Positions 7,986-15,750 of a stretch of DNA of 64,000 nucleotides are shown here, one piece after another (the first letter of the stretch is position 1; the number at the start of each line of letters is the position of its first letter). A program made the translations under genes and the position numbers. Source of the stretch: an uncultured Christensenellaceae bacterium (GTDB lineage Bacteria > Bacillota > Clostridia > Christensenellales > Aristaeellaceae); the NCBI GenBank assembly GCA_905234985.1, contig CAJOJQ010000014.1, positions 62,001 to 126,000 of the forward strand, in the 5' to 3' direction. Below the pieces are notes generated by a model. The model worked only from the letters and a program-made list of their open reading frames with translations. It searched no databases and was not told where the DNA came from.

Positions 7986-8879
7986 ATGGTGGATTACCGC
8001 CTGCTGTCGCTGCTGAAAATCGTGGAAACCGGCAGCTTTACCAAGGCTTCCGGTCAGTTGGGGCTGTCCCAGCCCGCCGTGAGCCAGCACATCCGGCAGC
8101 TGGAGGAATACTGGCAGGTAAAAATCTTTGAACACGCCCACAACCGCTTCACGCTCACCCCGGAAGGGGAATTGATCGTGCGGTACGCCCAGCGCATGGC
8201 GGCGCTGTCCAACAACCTGAAGCAGGCTCTGAAAAACGAGAAGGAGCAGATTCATTCCCTCACCATCGGCATCACCCACACCGCCGAAAGCAGCGCCATC
8301 ATCGAGGCCCTGGCGGCTTACACCAACAATTTGGACCGGCTGAACCTGAAAATCCTCACCAACACCACCGACAACCTGTACACCATGCTCCGGAGCTTCG
8401 AGCTGGATTTCGCCTTCGTGGAAGGAAAAATCGCCGACCCCGCGTTTCGGTATCTCATGCTGGATACGGATTGCCTGGTGCTGGCGGTGCCGCCCACCCA
8501 TCGGCTGGCGAAGCAAACCATGATCAGCATCAGTCAATTGAAGGAAGAAAGGCTGATCCTGCGCCTGCCCAATTCCAACACTCGCAATCTGTTCTCCGCT
8601 TCCCTGGAAACCCGGGGTCTGAGCATCGACGATTTCAACGTGGCCATGGAAATCGACAGCATTGCCAGCATCAAGGATCTGATTCGGCGGGGCTTCGGCG
8701 TTTCCATCCTGGCCCGAAGCGCCTGCATGGACGAGATCAAAAAAGAAAAGTTAGTGGTGCTGTCGGTGGAAAACCTGAGCATGATGCGGGAAATCAACAT
8801 CGTGTATTTGAAGGGTTACGAGCATTTGGATTTTCTCAACGGCATCGTGAAGCAGTATAACGAGATGCAGAGAAAGTAA
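7986..8879 (+). CDS. LysR family transcriptional regulator
   Basis: A 297-residue LysR-type regulator. The N-terminal winged helix-turn-helix spans residues 1-60 (LLSLLKIVETGSFTKASGQLGLSQPAVSQHIRQLE), the linker helix follows, and residues 90-297 form a substrate-binding-like effector domain with the RRGFGVSILARSA block. It is translated from ATG behind GGAGGAGAGGAAG, directly downstream of the MATE exporter. Unlike classic LysR pairs, it is not divergent from its likely target, so autoregulation of the whole operon is more likely. A strong terminator follows. Confidence 0.9.
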   Translation: MVDYRLLSLLKIVETGSFTKASGQLGLSQPAVSQHIRQLEEYWQVKIFEHAHNRFTLTPEGELIVRYAQRMAALSNNLKQALKNEKEQIHSLTIGITHTAESSAIIEALAAYTNNLDRLNLKILTNTTDNLYTMLRSFELDFAFVEGKIADPAFRYLMLDTDCLVLAVPPTHRLAKQTMISISQLKEERLILRLPNSNTRNLFSASLETRGLSIDDFNVAMEIDSIASIKDLIRRGFGVSILARSACMDEIKKEKLVVLSVENLSMMREINIVYLKGYEHLDFLNGIVKQYNEMQRK

Positions 8880-8887
8880 AGCAAAGG

Positions 8888-8917
8888 CGCTGCCGCGGAA
8901 GCAAAACCGCGGCAGCG
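8888..8917. terminator. Bidirectional hairpin between convergent lysR and merR genes
   Basis: An 11-bp perfect stem CGCTGCCGCGG / CCGCGGCAGCG with loop AAGCAAAA, then TTCGATTTTAGG on the plus strand. It sits between two convergent genes. Confidence 0.75.
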
Positions 8918-8930
8918 TTCGATTTTAGGA

Positions 8931-9746
8931 TTATTTCTTTTTCACCGGGTAGCAGATTTCCGTCACGAACGCATCCGGGTTTTGCGTCTCATGGGGACTC
9001 ACATGATAAATATTGAACATAGGCCCCGCCGGTTCATAGCCGTTGGCCTCGATCCAGGCGACCACGGCGGCGTATACGTCGGTGATTCGGGTATAGCTGC
9101 CCTGGTAGGTGCAGCTTGCTACTGTGACCTCCGGCAGGGTGCGGAATTTTACGTGTTCCGTGTCCGGGTAGCTGCCCTTCACGGTTTTCCAGGCCATCAT
9201 TTCCACGTTCTCTTCCTTGTATTCCCCGTCTAAATACGTGACGGCGCACAGGCAGGGGTCGGCTTCCGTCAGCTTCATGCGGCAGGTTTCTTCCGTCAAT
9301 TTGCCCCAGAGCAGCCCTTCGTCCTCATACCGGGGCAGGGTCATTTGCAGGGTGGCGGCGTAGCGCGCGGGGATGGTTTTGATGGTTACGTTATACTCCA
9401 TGTTTTCTTCCTTTCTCAGCCTGTTTTGGGCCGCGTCCAGCAGCGTCAGCTTGTTCGCCGTATCGCGGGCGGCGGCTTCCAGCTCCTTTCGCCGGGCGGA
9501 AAAGAACCGTTCCATCCGTTCCCGGTCGTCGTATGCTTCCAGCATTTTTACGATGTCGGCAAGGGGGAAGCCCATGTCCTTCAAGGCCGTGATGCGGCCC
9601 ACGCTGGGAAGCTGATCCTCCCTGTAATACCGGTAATCGGTGAAGCAGTCGATTTCGGCGGGCTTCAGGAGACCGATTTCGTCGTAATAGCGAAGCATTC
9701 TGATGCTGATTCTGGACAGCTTTGAAAATTCTCCGATTTTCAGCAC
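8931..9746 (-). CDS. MerR family regulator with GyrI-like effector domain
   Basis: A 271-residue protein. Residues 1-70 are a MerR DNA-binding domain (LKIGEFSKLSRISIRMLRYYDEIGLLKP, then YRYYREDQL). Residues 75-115 form the dimerisation coiled coil (RKELEAAARDTANKLTLLDAAQNRL). Residues 117-271 are a GyrI-like/effector-binding domain starting YNVTIKTIPARYAATL and including the ANGYEPAGPMFNIYH block. This architecture (BltR/BmrR type) senses bulky hydrophobic or cationic drugs. It is monocistronic with its own MerR-type promoter. Confidence 0.92.
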   Translation of the reverse strand: MLKIGEFSKLSRISIRMLRYYDEIGLLKPAEIDCFTDYRYYREDQLPSVGRITALKDMGFPLADIVKMLEAYDDRERMERFFSARRKELEAAARDTANKLTLLDAAQNRLRKEENMEYNVTIKTIPARYAATLQMTLPRYEDEGLLWGKLTEETCRMKLTEADPCLCAVTYLDGEYKEENVEMMAWKTVKGSYPDTEHVKFRTLPEVTVASCTYQGSYTRITDVYAAVVAWIEANGYEPAGPMFNIYHVSPHETQNPDAFVTEICYPVKKK

Positions 9747-9785
9747 GGCGGTACCTCCTGCTGTGTTCCTTTTGAGCTCGAACAG

Positions 9786-9816
9786 ATCATAATGCCTGCC
9801 ACGGTGGGAGAGTCAA
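9786..9816 (-). promoter_or_regulatory. MerR-type promoter with 19-bp spacer, autoregulatory
   Basis: On the minus strand TTGACT and TATGAT are separated by 19 bp, the overlong spacer characteristic of promoters that MerR proteins activate by DNA twisting. The spacer carries an imperfect dyad (CTCCCACCGTGGCAGG). Confidence 0.65.
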
Positions 9817-9905
9817 GGGGTTTTTTCTGAATTTTTGATTTTGCTATACAAAGAATACGGCTGCGCCGGAACGGCCCGACACAGCCCCAAAATCGAATCG
9901 TCCCT

Positions 9906-10745
9906 TTATTTGGACGGCTTTTCCGTTTTCATGGAAATATGGGTCATAGGGGATACGGTCAGCAGGAAGCGGGAGAAATTGAGCGCGGCGGGGTCGGGCA
10001 GGTCGTCCAAGCTGGTCAGGCGGTATTCCACGATCTCCAGCCCGTCGGCCCGCAGGCTCCCCACGGCGGCTAAGTAGCTGTTTCCTGCGGCGGTTCCGTC
10101 CTGCATCGTTGCGTCCAGGGCCGCGTCGGCAAAAATCAGCTCGCCGTTTCGCACGCAGAAGCGGAACAGCTCGTAGCCCGTGGCCTGGCCGTTCAGGGAA
10201 TCGGTCAGAATCGCCGTGCCGCCGGACAGATCCTCCGCCACATCGTAATCCCGCGTCCGGTCAAATAAACCGCCGCCGGATACGGCGTAGTCGCCGTTGA
10301 GCTGGCTGTCCAGGGGCGTTTCGTCGGCGGGGTTGGGGGTGACGCCCTCCCCCTGGGCGTATTCGTCCATAGCGTCCCAGGCCGTGGCCTCATAGGAATA
10401 CGCGCCGGAATCCCGCCGGGTAAAGCGCCAGCGGCCCTCCTGCGGCTTTATGTCCTCCGCCTCCGCGTCCAGCGCCATCTGGTTCAGCATATCGCCGGGA
10501 ATGGTGTAGGCTAAGCTTTCGCCGCTTTTCTTTGCCGCCTGGGAAAGGGTTTCCGCGTAAGGCTCCATGAGCGCCCGCACCGCGTCCCCCAGCGCGCCCT
10601 GGGCCTGACCCAGCACGGAAGCGGCCTTCTCCTGCCCGCTCTCCGGCCCGGCGGTGGGCGACGCGCCGCCCTTCTGCTCCCCGCAGGCGGACAGCGCCAG
10701 CGCGGCAATCAGCAGCAAAACCAGCAAACCCTTCCTTTTTCCCAT
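9906..10745 (-). CDS. Hypothetical secreted lipoprotein
   Basis: A 279-residue protein with a lipoprotein signal peptide, MGKRKGLLVLLLIAALALSACGEQ. The lipobox LSAC puts the lipidated Cys at residue 21. A Gly/Ser/Pro-rich linker follows. The mature part has an Ala-rich helix (VLGQAQGALGDAVRALMEPY), then a beta-rich domain of unknown family, with paired short motifs (YAVSGGGLF, GNSYLAAVGSL) suggesting a repeated fold. I do not recognise the family. It is monocistronic, expressed from a promoter 30 bp upstream, and ends convergent with no gene. Confidence 0.75.
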   Translation of the reverse strand: MGKRKGLLVLLLIAALALSACGEQKGGASPTAGPESGQEKAASVLGQAQGALGDAVRALMEPYAETLSQAAKKSGESLAYTIPGDMLNQMALDAEAEDIKPQEGRWRFTRRDSGAYSYEATAWDAMDEYAQGEGVTPNPADETPLDSQLNGDYAVSGGGLFDRTRDYDVAEDLSGGTAILTDSLNGQATGYELFRFCVRNGELIFADAALDATMQDGTAAGNSYLAAVGSLRADGLEIVEYRLTSLDDLPDPAALNFSRFLLTVSPMTHISMKTEKPSK

Positions 10746-10775
10746 GACGAATAACCTCCGTGTTTCAGTGCCTGT

Positions 10776-10804
10776 ATTATACTATATTTGCCGCCCCGCT
10801 TCAA
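10776..10804 (-). promoter_or_regulatory. Promoter for the lipoprotein gene
   Basis: TTGAAG and TATAAT on the minus strand are separated by 17 bp, 30 bp upstream of the ATG; AGGTTATTC provides the SD. Confidence 0.65.
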
Positions 10805-10920
10805 GCGGATATGATCGACAGGATACCCGGGATTTCGCCCTGTTGTCATGAAAAAATAAAGAAATTCGGAAAATAACCTGCTTTTACGCTTCGCACCCGA
10901 AAAAAGATCAAAAAAACCAC

Positions 10921-10949
10921 TTGCGTTTTATGTTTCTTTGTGGTAGAAT
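10921..10949 (+). promoter_or_regulatory. rpsT: Promoter for rpsT
   Basis: TTGCGT and TAGAAT are separated by 17 bp. The short leader contains a small hairpin TGCTGATTATCAGCA (10956-10970) just before the SD TAGGAGGTGA. In other bacteria S20 represses its own translation through the leader; whether this hairpin does so is inference. Confidence 0.65.
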
Positions 10950-10996
10950 AACCGATGCTGATTATCAGCAAAGTACTCTTTAGGAGGTGAAGGAAG

Positions 10997-11245
10997 TTGC
11001 CGAACATTAAGTCCGCCATGAAGCGCGTGAAGGTGAGCAAGAAAAAGAACCTGCGGAATCGTATGGTGAAATCCGGCGATCAGGCCGTACTGGCCGAGGG
11101 TGTCGCCCCCGCCGGCGCGCAGCTGAGCGCCACCACCTCCGCTATCGATAAAGCGGTTTCCAAGGGCGTTATGCACAAGAACACCGCGAACCGCAAAAAG
11201 GCCCGTCTGGCCAAGGCGCTTGCGAAAGCCAAAGCCAACGCTTAA
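10997..11245 (+). CDS. rpsT: 30S ribosomal protein S20
   Basis: An 82-residue S20 protein that binds 16S rRNA in the body of the small subunit. The N-terminus PNIKSAMKRVKVSKKKNLRNRMVKS and the C-terminus KAVSKGVMHKNTANRKKARLAKALAKA are canonical. The initiation codon is TTG, with AGGAGGTGAAGG upstream; poor start codons are common in rpsT and are part of translational autoregulation in E. coli. It is flanked by its own promoter and terminator, so it is monocistronic. Confidence 0.97.
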   Translation: MPNIKSAMKRVKVSKKKNLRNRMVKSGDQAVLAEGVAPAGAQLSATTSAIDKAVSKGVMHKNTANRKKARLAKALAKAKANA

Positions 11246-11260
11246 TTGCCTGCCGCACGT

Positions 11261-11287
11261 AACCCGCTTCTTTGGCGGGTTTTTTCT
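11261..11287 (+). terminator. Rho-independent terminator of rpsT
   Basis: Stem AACCCGC / GCGGGTT with loop TTCTTTG, followed by TTTTTCTTT. It ends 18 bp before the exonuclease start. Confidence 0.9.
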
Positions 11288-11304
11288 TTGCGAAGGAGAA
11301 AGAA

Positions 11305-11862
11305 ATGAACCGCATCATCGCCTTCGACGTGGAAACGCCCAACAGCTACAACGACCGCATGAGCTCCATCGGCATCGCGGTGATCCAGGACGGCCAAATC
11401 TTCCGCACCTGGAGCACCCTGGTGAACCCGGAAACCCATTTCGACGCCTTCAATATCCAGTTGACCGGCATTTCTCCCGAAATGGTGGCGACCGCGCCCA
11501 CCTTTCCCCAGCTGTGGGACAGGATCGGCCGGTTCATGCAAAGCGGCCTGCTTTTGGCTCATAACGCCACCTTCGATATGCGGGTGCTGGCCTGCTGTCT
11601 CCAGGATTACGGCATTCCCGCCCCCGCCTGCCTGCCCTTTGCCTGCACCGTGCAGATGGGGCGGCGGTGCTATCCGCATTTGCCCAACCACAAGCTGAAT
11701 ACCCTGTGCGACGCTCTGGGCATTCCCCTGGATCACCACAAGGCGGACAGCGACAGCCGCGCCTGCGCGGAGCTGCTGCTCAACTATCTGGATCACGGCC
11801 TGAATCTGAACGATTTCCGCCGGATGTTCGATATGCGGGCCATGTGTACGATGAAAAAGTGA
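11305..11862 (+). CDS. DnaQ-like 3'-5' exonuclease (DEDDh)
   Basis: A 185-residue exonuclease domain protein. The DEDDh residues are all visible: FDVET (Asp-Glu, residues 6-10), HNATFDMRVL (Asp near residue 95), and HHKADSDSRA with the catalytic His and Asp around residues 145-150. Such stand-alone domains act in DNA repair or RNA turnover, or as a proofreading module. The start at 11305 has GAAGGAGAAAGAA upstream. The final codons (ATGAAAAAGTGA) lie inside the left arm of a heptamer inverted repeat, so the repeat supplies the end of the ORF. Confidence 0.9.
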   Translation: MNRIIAFDVETPNSYNDRMSSIGIAVIQDGQIFRTWSTLVNPETHFDAFNIQLTGISPEMVATAPTFPQLWDRIGRFMQSGLLLAHNATFDMRVLACCLQDYGIPAPACLPFACTVQMGRRCYPHLPNHKLNTLCDALGIPLDHHKADSDSRACAELLLNYLDHGLNLNDFRRMFDMRAMCTMKK

Positions 11863-11957
11863 AAAGTGGAATTTCATGGAGTGAGCGCTTCAGCGCACAT
11901 CCGCCAGAGCGCCGTCCATTCAAATCTCCACTTTTCACTTTTCAATTTCCACTTTTT
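11852..11957. repeat. Heptamer-armed inverted repeat, copy C (AAAAGTG class)
   Basis: The left arm is built from AAAAGTG 7-mers and overlaps the last codons of the exonuclease gene. The right arm is CACTTTT CACTTTT CAATTTC CACTTTT, again in 7-nt steps. Inner ends pair as AATTTCATGGA with TCCATTCAAAT. The interior (GAGCGCTTCAGCGC) is a second hairpin. It ends 4 bp from the GH51 stop codon. The arm sequence is unrelated to copies A, B, E and G, but the architecture is the same; the TATAGT-type core is not visible in this copy. Confidence 0.85.
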
Positions 11958-11961
11958 GCGC

Positions 11962-13575
11962 TTACGCTTTCCGCAGCGCCGTGAACCGGAACACGTTCCA
12001 CGACGCTTTTTCCAGCTTGGCGGAAAGGATGCCACCGTCGCAGCGGGCGTCGGTCACGGGCCGGGGAAGCAAGGTATCCGGGCGCTCAAAGGTATTGGCG
12101 GCCTGGGGATTATCCGCGTGCATTTCCAAATGCTCAACAAAGCGCCACCCCTCAAAGCCACGCGCGTCCATGGTGAACTGCTGATCTTCCTCCAAATCGG
12201 CGTTGATGACGAATACCGTCAGCTCTCCGGCTTCTTCGTTCAGGGCGGCGGCGGCCTGAATCGTATCCGCGCCGGTGAAGCCGCCGTATTGGTTCATATC
12301 GTCGATGGCGTAGCCCGGCACGTCGTACTTGTCACAGACCACCGGGCAAAGCAGCGCTTCGCCCTTGGCCCAGCGTATCATCTGGGTGAAGGGATAATAG
12401 GCCGCGCCTTTCCAGACGTGTTCCCGATCCGTGCGGCACAGGCAATTCAGGCCCCCGGTGGCGCAGCCGATCTTGATGCGGTCGGCGTGGCGCAGCAGCG
12501 TAAGCAATGTGCTGGCCGTTCCTAATGCGGACAGCATTTCGTTGCCCATAGGCGGATGGCGGCGGGTGGACCAGTCGTCCGGGTCGTGGCGCACATAGGT
12601 GCGGTTGGGGTCGAACAGGCCGAACATGTCCGCGTTCTGCCGCCCGCCCAGGCCCAAACGCGCTTCGCCCCGAGGCCGGAACATGCTGCCGTATTCGTCG
12701 AAGGCCAGCAGCATGGTTTTTTTGGTGCGCAGCTTGGTTTTCAGGTAATCGCACAGGGCGATTTCGGTGCGGATGTAATCTTCAAAGGCCAAATACCCCG
12801 CCAGCAGGGCCTGGGGCAAATCGGGCGGCGCGCTGTGGTAATGGTGGAGGGAAATGTAATCCACCGAACTGTAGCATTCCTCCAGCACCTGCATATCCCA
12901 GTCGGGATAATGGTTCAGGAAGGGGGAGGAGGAAACGCAGGCCACGGTTTCGATTTTGGGGTCGATCCATTTCATGGCCTTGCTGGCCTCGTGGGCCAGG
13001 ACGCCGTAGCCCCGGGGGTCCTTTTCCCGGGAGCCGATCTGCCAGGGGCCGTCCATTTCGTTGCCTAAGCACCAGGTTTTCACGCTGTAGGGCCGGGCGT
13101 GGCCGTTCTTTTTCCGCAAATCGCTCCACCAGGTGCCGCCGGAAAAATTGGTATACTCCACGCAGTCCATGGCGTCCTGAATGCTGCCGGTGGCCAGATT
13201 CACGGTATATACCGGCTCCGTCCCCGCCTTTTCCGCCCATTGCAGGTATTCGTCGTGGCCCACGTCGTTGGGGATGTACTGGAACCAGGCGGGATCCAAA
13301 TGCGCCTTGCGCTGCTCCCTGGGGCCGATAGAATCCTTCCACTGCCAGCCGGACACGAAATTGCCGCCGGGCAGGCGCACGCAGGGCAGGTCTGTTTCTT
13401 TCAGGGCTTCATAAAAATCCCGCCGCAGGCCCTGGTCGTCGGCCTGGGGGTGCTTGGGGTTGTACATGCTGCCGTTCACCATGGAGCCGATGGGTTCCAG
13501 GAACGCGCCGAACAGCCGGGGGGAAATGCTTCCGATTTTGTAATCGGGGTGCAGGGTCAGCTTGGCATTTTTCAT
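11962..13575 (-). CDS. Alpha-L-arabinofuranosidase, GH51
   Basis: A 537-residue cytosolic glycosidase that removes arabinofuranosyl residues from arabino-oligosaccharides with retention. Family GH51 signs are ISPRLFGAFLEPIG at the start, CVRLPGGNFVSGWQWKD (residues 65-82), WCLGNEMDGPWQIG with the acid/base Glu (about residue 173), and LAFDEYGSMF with the nucleophile Glu (about residue 294). There is no signal peptide, so the substrate must be imported. The start is ATG at 13575; TTG 3 nt upstream is an alternative. Its promoter carries a LacI-type operator. Confidence 0.95.
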   Translation of the reverse strand: MKNAKLTLHPDYKIGSISPRLFGAFLEPIGSMVNGSMYNPKHPQADDQGLRRDFYEALKETDLPCVRLPGGNFVSGWQWKDSIGPREQRKAHLDPAWFQYIPNDVGHDEYLQWAEKAGTEPVYTVNLATGSIQDAMDCVEYTNFSGGTWWSDLRKKNGHARPYSVKTWCLGNEMDGPWQIGSREKDPRGYGVLAHEASKAMKWIDPKIETVACVSSSPFLNHYPDWDMQVLEECYSSVDYISLHHYHSAPPDLPQALLAGYLAFEDYIRTEIALCDYLKTKLRTKKTMLLAFDEYGSMFRPRGEARLGLGGRQNADMFGLFDPNRTYVRHDPDDWSTRRHPPMGNEMLSALGTASTLLTLLRHADRIKIGCATGGLNCLCRTDREHVWKGAAYYPFTQMIRWAKGEALLCPVVCDKYDVPGYAIDDMNQYGGFTGADTIQAAAALNEEAGELTVFVINADLEEDQQFTMDARGFEGWRFVEHLEMHADNPQAANTFERPDTLLPRPVTDARCDGGILSAKLEKASWNVFRFTALRKA

Positions 13576-13630
13576 CAAATCTATCCTTTCAAATCATCGG
13601 GTGGGGAATCATTTTATTGTTTTCTCTGTT

Positions 13631-13659
13631 ATTATATCAGATGGAAAACGGGATTTCAA
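13631..13659 (-). promoter_or_regulatory. Promoter for the GH51 gene
   Basis: On the minus strand TTGAAA and TATAAT are separated by 17 bp, about 55 bp upstream of the GH51 start. Confidence 0.7.
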
Positions 13660-13660
13660 C

Positions 13661-13670
13661 AAAGCGCTTT
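13661..13670. promoter_or_regulatory. LacI/CcpA-type operator between divergent promoters
   Basis: The perfect palindrome AAAGCGCTTT matches the core of cre and LacI-family operators. It abuts the -35 of the minus-strand GH51 promoter and overlaps the -35 of the plus-strand promoter. Carbon-source control of both genes is inferred. Confidence 0.5.
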
Positions 13671-13696
13671 TCAAAGGCCCCTGTGTACTGTATAAT
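13668..13696 (+). promoter_or_regulatory. Promoter for the alpha/beta hydrolase gene
   Basis: TTTTCA and TATAAT are separated by 17 bp, 33 bp before the ATG at 13730. The -35 is weak but overlaps the palindromic operator. Confidence 0.5.
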
Positions 13697-13729
13697 AGAA
13701 TCCGAACGAAAACAACGGAGGAAAACGAA

Positions 13730-14311
13730 ATGGAAGCGTCCCCGGGTGAAAACACCAAAAAGCTGGCCGTCATCCTGCCCGGCATCGGCTATACCTGCGA
13801 CCGGCCCCTGCTGTATTACGGCGGCAAGCTGGCCCAAGGGCTGGGCTGGGAAGTGGTGCGCGTACCCTACGGCGGCTTTCCGGAAAAGGTTCGGGGCGAC
13901 GCGGAAAAGATGCGCCAAAGCGCGGAGATGGCCCTGGCCCAGACGGAAGAAATGCTGCGGGACGTGGATTGGAAGCGGTACGGGCAAATCCTTTTCATTT
14001 CCAAAAGCGTGGGCACGGTGGTTGCGGCGGCCTATGCCCACGCCCACAGGCTTTCCTGCCACCATCTTCTGTTCACGCCGGTGGAGGCCACCTTTGCCGT
14101 TCCGGTGGGAAACGCCATTGCCTTCCACGGCACCGCCGACCCCTGGGTGGCAACGGAAACGCTGACCCGTCTGTGCAGGGAGGCGGACATCCCCCTGTAT
14201 ATCACGGAAAACGCCAACCATTCCCTGGAAACGGGGGACGTGCCTTTGGATATCCGCAATCTGCAAGCCGTCATGGCGCGGGCGGAAGCGTTCATGCGCA
14301 GGGAGGAATGA
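13730..14311 (+). CDS. Alpha/beta hydrolase, dienelactone-hydrolase-like
   Basis: A 193-residue cytosolic protein with a compact alpha/beta hydrolase fold. The first strand is LAVILPGIGYTCDRPLLYY. The nucleophile elbow position reads LFISKSVGTVVA (residues 83-95), a GxSxG variant in which Lys replaces the first small residue. AFHGTADPWV supplies the acid and ENANHSLETGD the catalytic His near the C-terminus. This resembles the TEX30/KANL3-type dienelactone-hydrolase-like group of unknown substrate. It is followed after 4 bp by the phosphodiesterase gene. Confidence 0.78.
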   Translation: MEASPGENTKKLAVILPGIGYTCDRPLLYYGGKLAQGLGWEVVRVPYGGFPEKVRGDAEKMRQSAEMALAQTEEMLRDVDWKRYGQILFISKSVGTVVAAAYAHAHRLSCHHLLFTPVEATFAVPVGNAIAFHGTADPWVATETLTRLCREADIPLYITENANHSLETGDVPLDIRNLQAVMARAEAFMRREE

Positions 14312-14315
14312 GCCT

Positions 14316-14972
14316 ATGAAAATCGGCATCGTTTCAGACACCCATGACCTATTGCGCCCCGAAGTCATTACCGCTCTTCAAGGCTGCGAAACGATTCTTC
14401 ACGCCGGGGATATCAGCAGCCCCGGCGTTCTGGACGGGCTTTCCCAAATTGCCCCGGTGAAAGCCGTGCGAGGAAACAATGAAAAGGACGGGACGGAAAG
14501 CCTGCCCCCGTTCCTGGATTTTGAGCTGGCCGGTCTGCGCGTGTTCATGACCCACAAAAAGAAGGATGTACCCAAGGATGTGAACGCGTTCGACCTCGTG
14601 ATTTGCGGTCATTCCCACCAGTACGCGGAAGCCTGGTCCGGTCGCACCCTGCTTTTGAACCCCGGCAGCTGCGGCCCCCGGCGCTTTCATCAGTCCATTA
14701 CCCTGGCAATCCTGACCACTGACGGCGGCCATCTGACCGTGGAACGAATCGACATCCCCCACACCCCCAAGGAAACCGCGCCCAAGATCGACCCCGGCAA
14801 CGTAAAAGCCCAAATCGAGCTGGTGATGAAGGAAACGCAAAAAGGCCGAGGCCCGATAGAAATCGCCCAGCGCTCCGGCCTGGACCCCGCCCTGACGGAA
14901 CAAATCGCCCGCCTGTACGTCACGCACCCCGGCGTCACGGCGGACGGCATCATGACGAAAATGGGGCTGTGA
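14316..14972 (+). CDS. YfcE/MJ0936-family metallophosphoesterase with C-terminal extension
   Basis: A 218-residue enzyme. Residues 1-155 form the calcineurin-like fold, with all metal motifs: GIVSDTHD (residues 4-11), LHAGDIS, RGNNEKD, MTHKKKDVP and ICGHSHQ, then LLNPGSCGPRRF. The family hydrolyses phosphodiesters in the cytosol in a Mn-dependent way. About 60 residues follow that standard YfcE lacks (NVKAQIELVMKETQKGRGPIEIAQRSG...), predicted helical and reminiscent of a small helix-turn-helix. It is translationally linked to the hydrolase gene. Confidence 0.88.
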   Translation: MKIGIVSDTHDLLRPEVITALQGCETILHAGDISSPGVLDGLSQIAPVKAVRGNNEKDGTESLPPFLDFELAGLRVFMTHKKKDVPKDVNAFDLVICGHSHQYAEAWSGRTLLLNPGSCGPRRFHQSITLAILTTDGGHLTVERIDIPHTPKETAPKIDPGNVKAQIELVMKETQKGRGPIEIAQRSGLDPALTEQIARLYVTHPGVTADGIMTKMGL

Positions 14973-15017
14973 GAACAAGCGAATTGAAAAAAATTCGACG
15001 AATTTATCGAAAAAAGA

Positions 15018-15046
15018 TTGCGCCAGGTATGAAATCAAGGTATAAT
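15018..15046 (+). promoter_or_regulatory. Promoter for the toxin-antitoxin operon
   Basis: TTGCGC and TATAAT are separated by 17 bp, about 30 bp before the antitoxin start. Autoregulation by the antitoxin is typical of the class. Confidence 0.7.
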
Positions 15047-15074
15047 AGCTTTAGAAAAACGATCTGAAAGGGGT

Positions 15075-15353
15075 ATGCCTATGGCGACCATCGCGCCAAT
15101 TTCCGATTTAAGGAATTATGGAACCGTATTGGATAAGGTGCAAAAGGGGCAGCCGGTTTATCTGACCCGCAACGGGCGCGGAGCGTACAGCATCCGGGAT
15201 ATGAAAGACGAGGAGAACTTTCAGAAGGCCGAGGCCATGATTCAACTGCTCTGCGAAATCAACGCGGGCATCCGTTCCGCGGAGGAAGAAGGCTGGATAT
15301 CCGAAGAAGATTTCCGCGCCCATTTCAAGAATCGGCGGAAGGAAAGAAAATGA
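15075..15353 (+). CDS. Type II antitoxin, Phd/YefM family
   Basis: A 92-residue protein whose N-terminal 50 residues match the Phd/YefM DNA-binding fold: APISDLRNYGTVLDKVQKGQPVYLTRNGRGAYSIRDM. The acidic, flexible C-terminus would wrap the toxin. The first ATG lies 1 nt after AAGGGG; the second ATG, 6 nt downstream, has better spacing and may be the true start. It overlaps the toxin gene by ATGA. Confidence 0.9.
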   Translation: MPMATIAPISDLRNYGTVLDKVQKGQPVYLTRNGRGAYSIRDMKDEENFQKAEAMIQLLCEINAGIRSAEEEGWISEEDFRAHFKNRRKERK

Positions 15354-15691
15354 GCTGTCAAATCCGTTACGCGCCCGCCGCCCAGCGGGACATGGACGCG
15401 GTATGGGACGGCGTTTTAGACGCCTCCGGGAGCTATGACCTGGCGGACAAATACGTGGAAAATTTTGCCGACAGGATCGCCGCGAAAAAGGAATTTCCCC
15501 GCTCCGGCAGCCCCCTTTATTATCGCGGACTATTTACGGGCTATTATTCTGTCAACTTCAAGGCGTACAAGGCGTTTTACCGCATTCGGGAGGGCTGTAT
15601 CGAGGTGGCGCGTATCCTGTTGATGAAACAGGATTATATGCGGGTTTTGTTTGGCGTGGAGGACGAAGAAAATCAGCCGGAGGATGAATAA
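15350..15691 (+). CDS. Type II toxin, RelE/ParE family
   Basis: A 113-residue toxin with the RelE/ParE pattern: IRYAPAAQRDMDAVWDGVLD at the N-terminus, FPRSGSPLYYRGLFTGYYSVNFKAYKAFYRI in the centre and a final beta strand CIEVARILLMKQDYMRVLFG. Such toxins cleave mRNA on the ribosome or poison gyrase; sequence does not decide. The acidic tail EDEENQPEDE is unusual for these basic proteins. It is coupled to its antitoxin by a 4-bp overlap. Confidence 0.88.
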   Translation: MSCQIRYAPAAQRDMDAVWDGVLDASGSYDLADKYVENFADRIAAKKEFPRSGSPLYYRGLFTGYYSVNFKAYKAFYRIREGCIEVARILLMKQDYMRVLFGVEDEENQPEDE

Positions 15692-15750
15692 CGGAACTCG
15701 CTGAAAAACACTTTCTTTACTTTGAACAATGGGATAAGGAGGATTTCATC

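Noticed and set aside
6501-8537. 678-residue minus-strand ORF opposite the MATE and lysR genes
   Set aside because: Shadow frame; spans two real genes and their junction, with no start signal.
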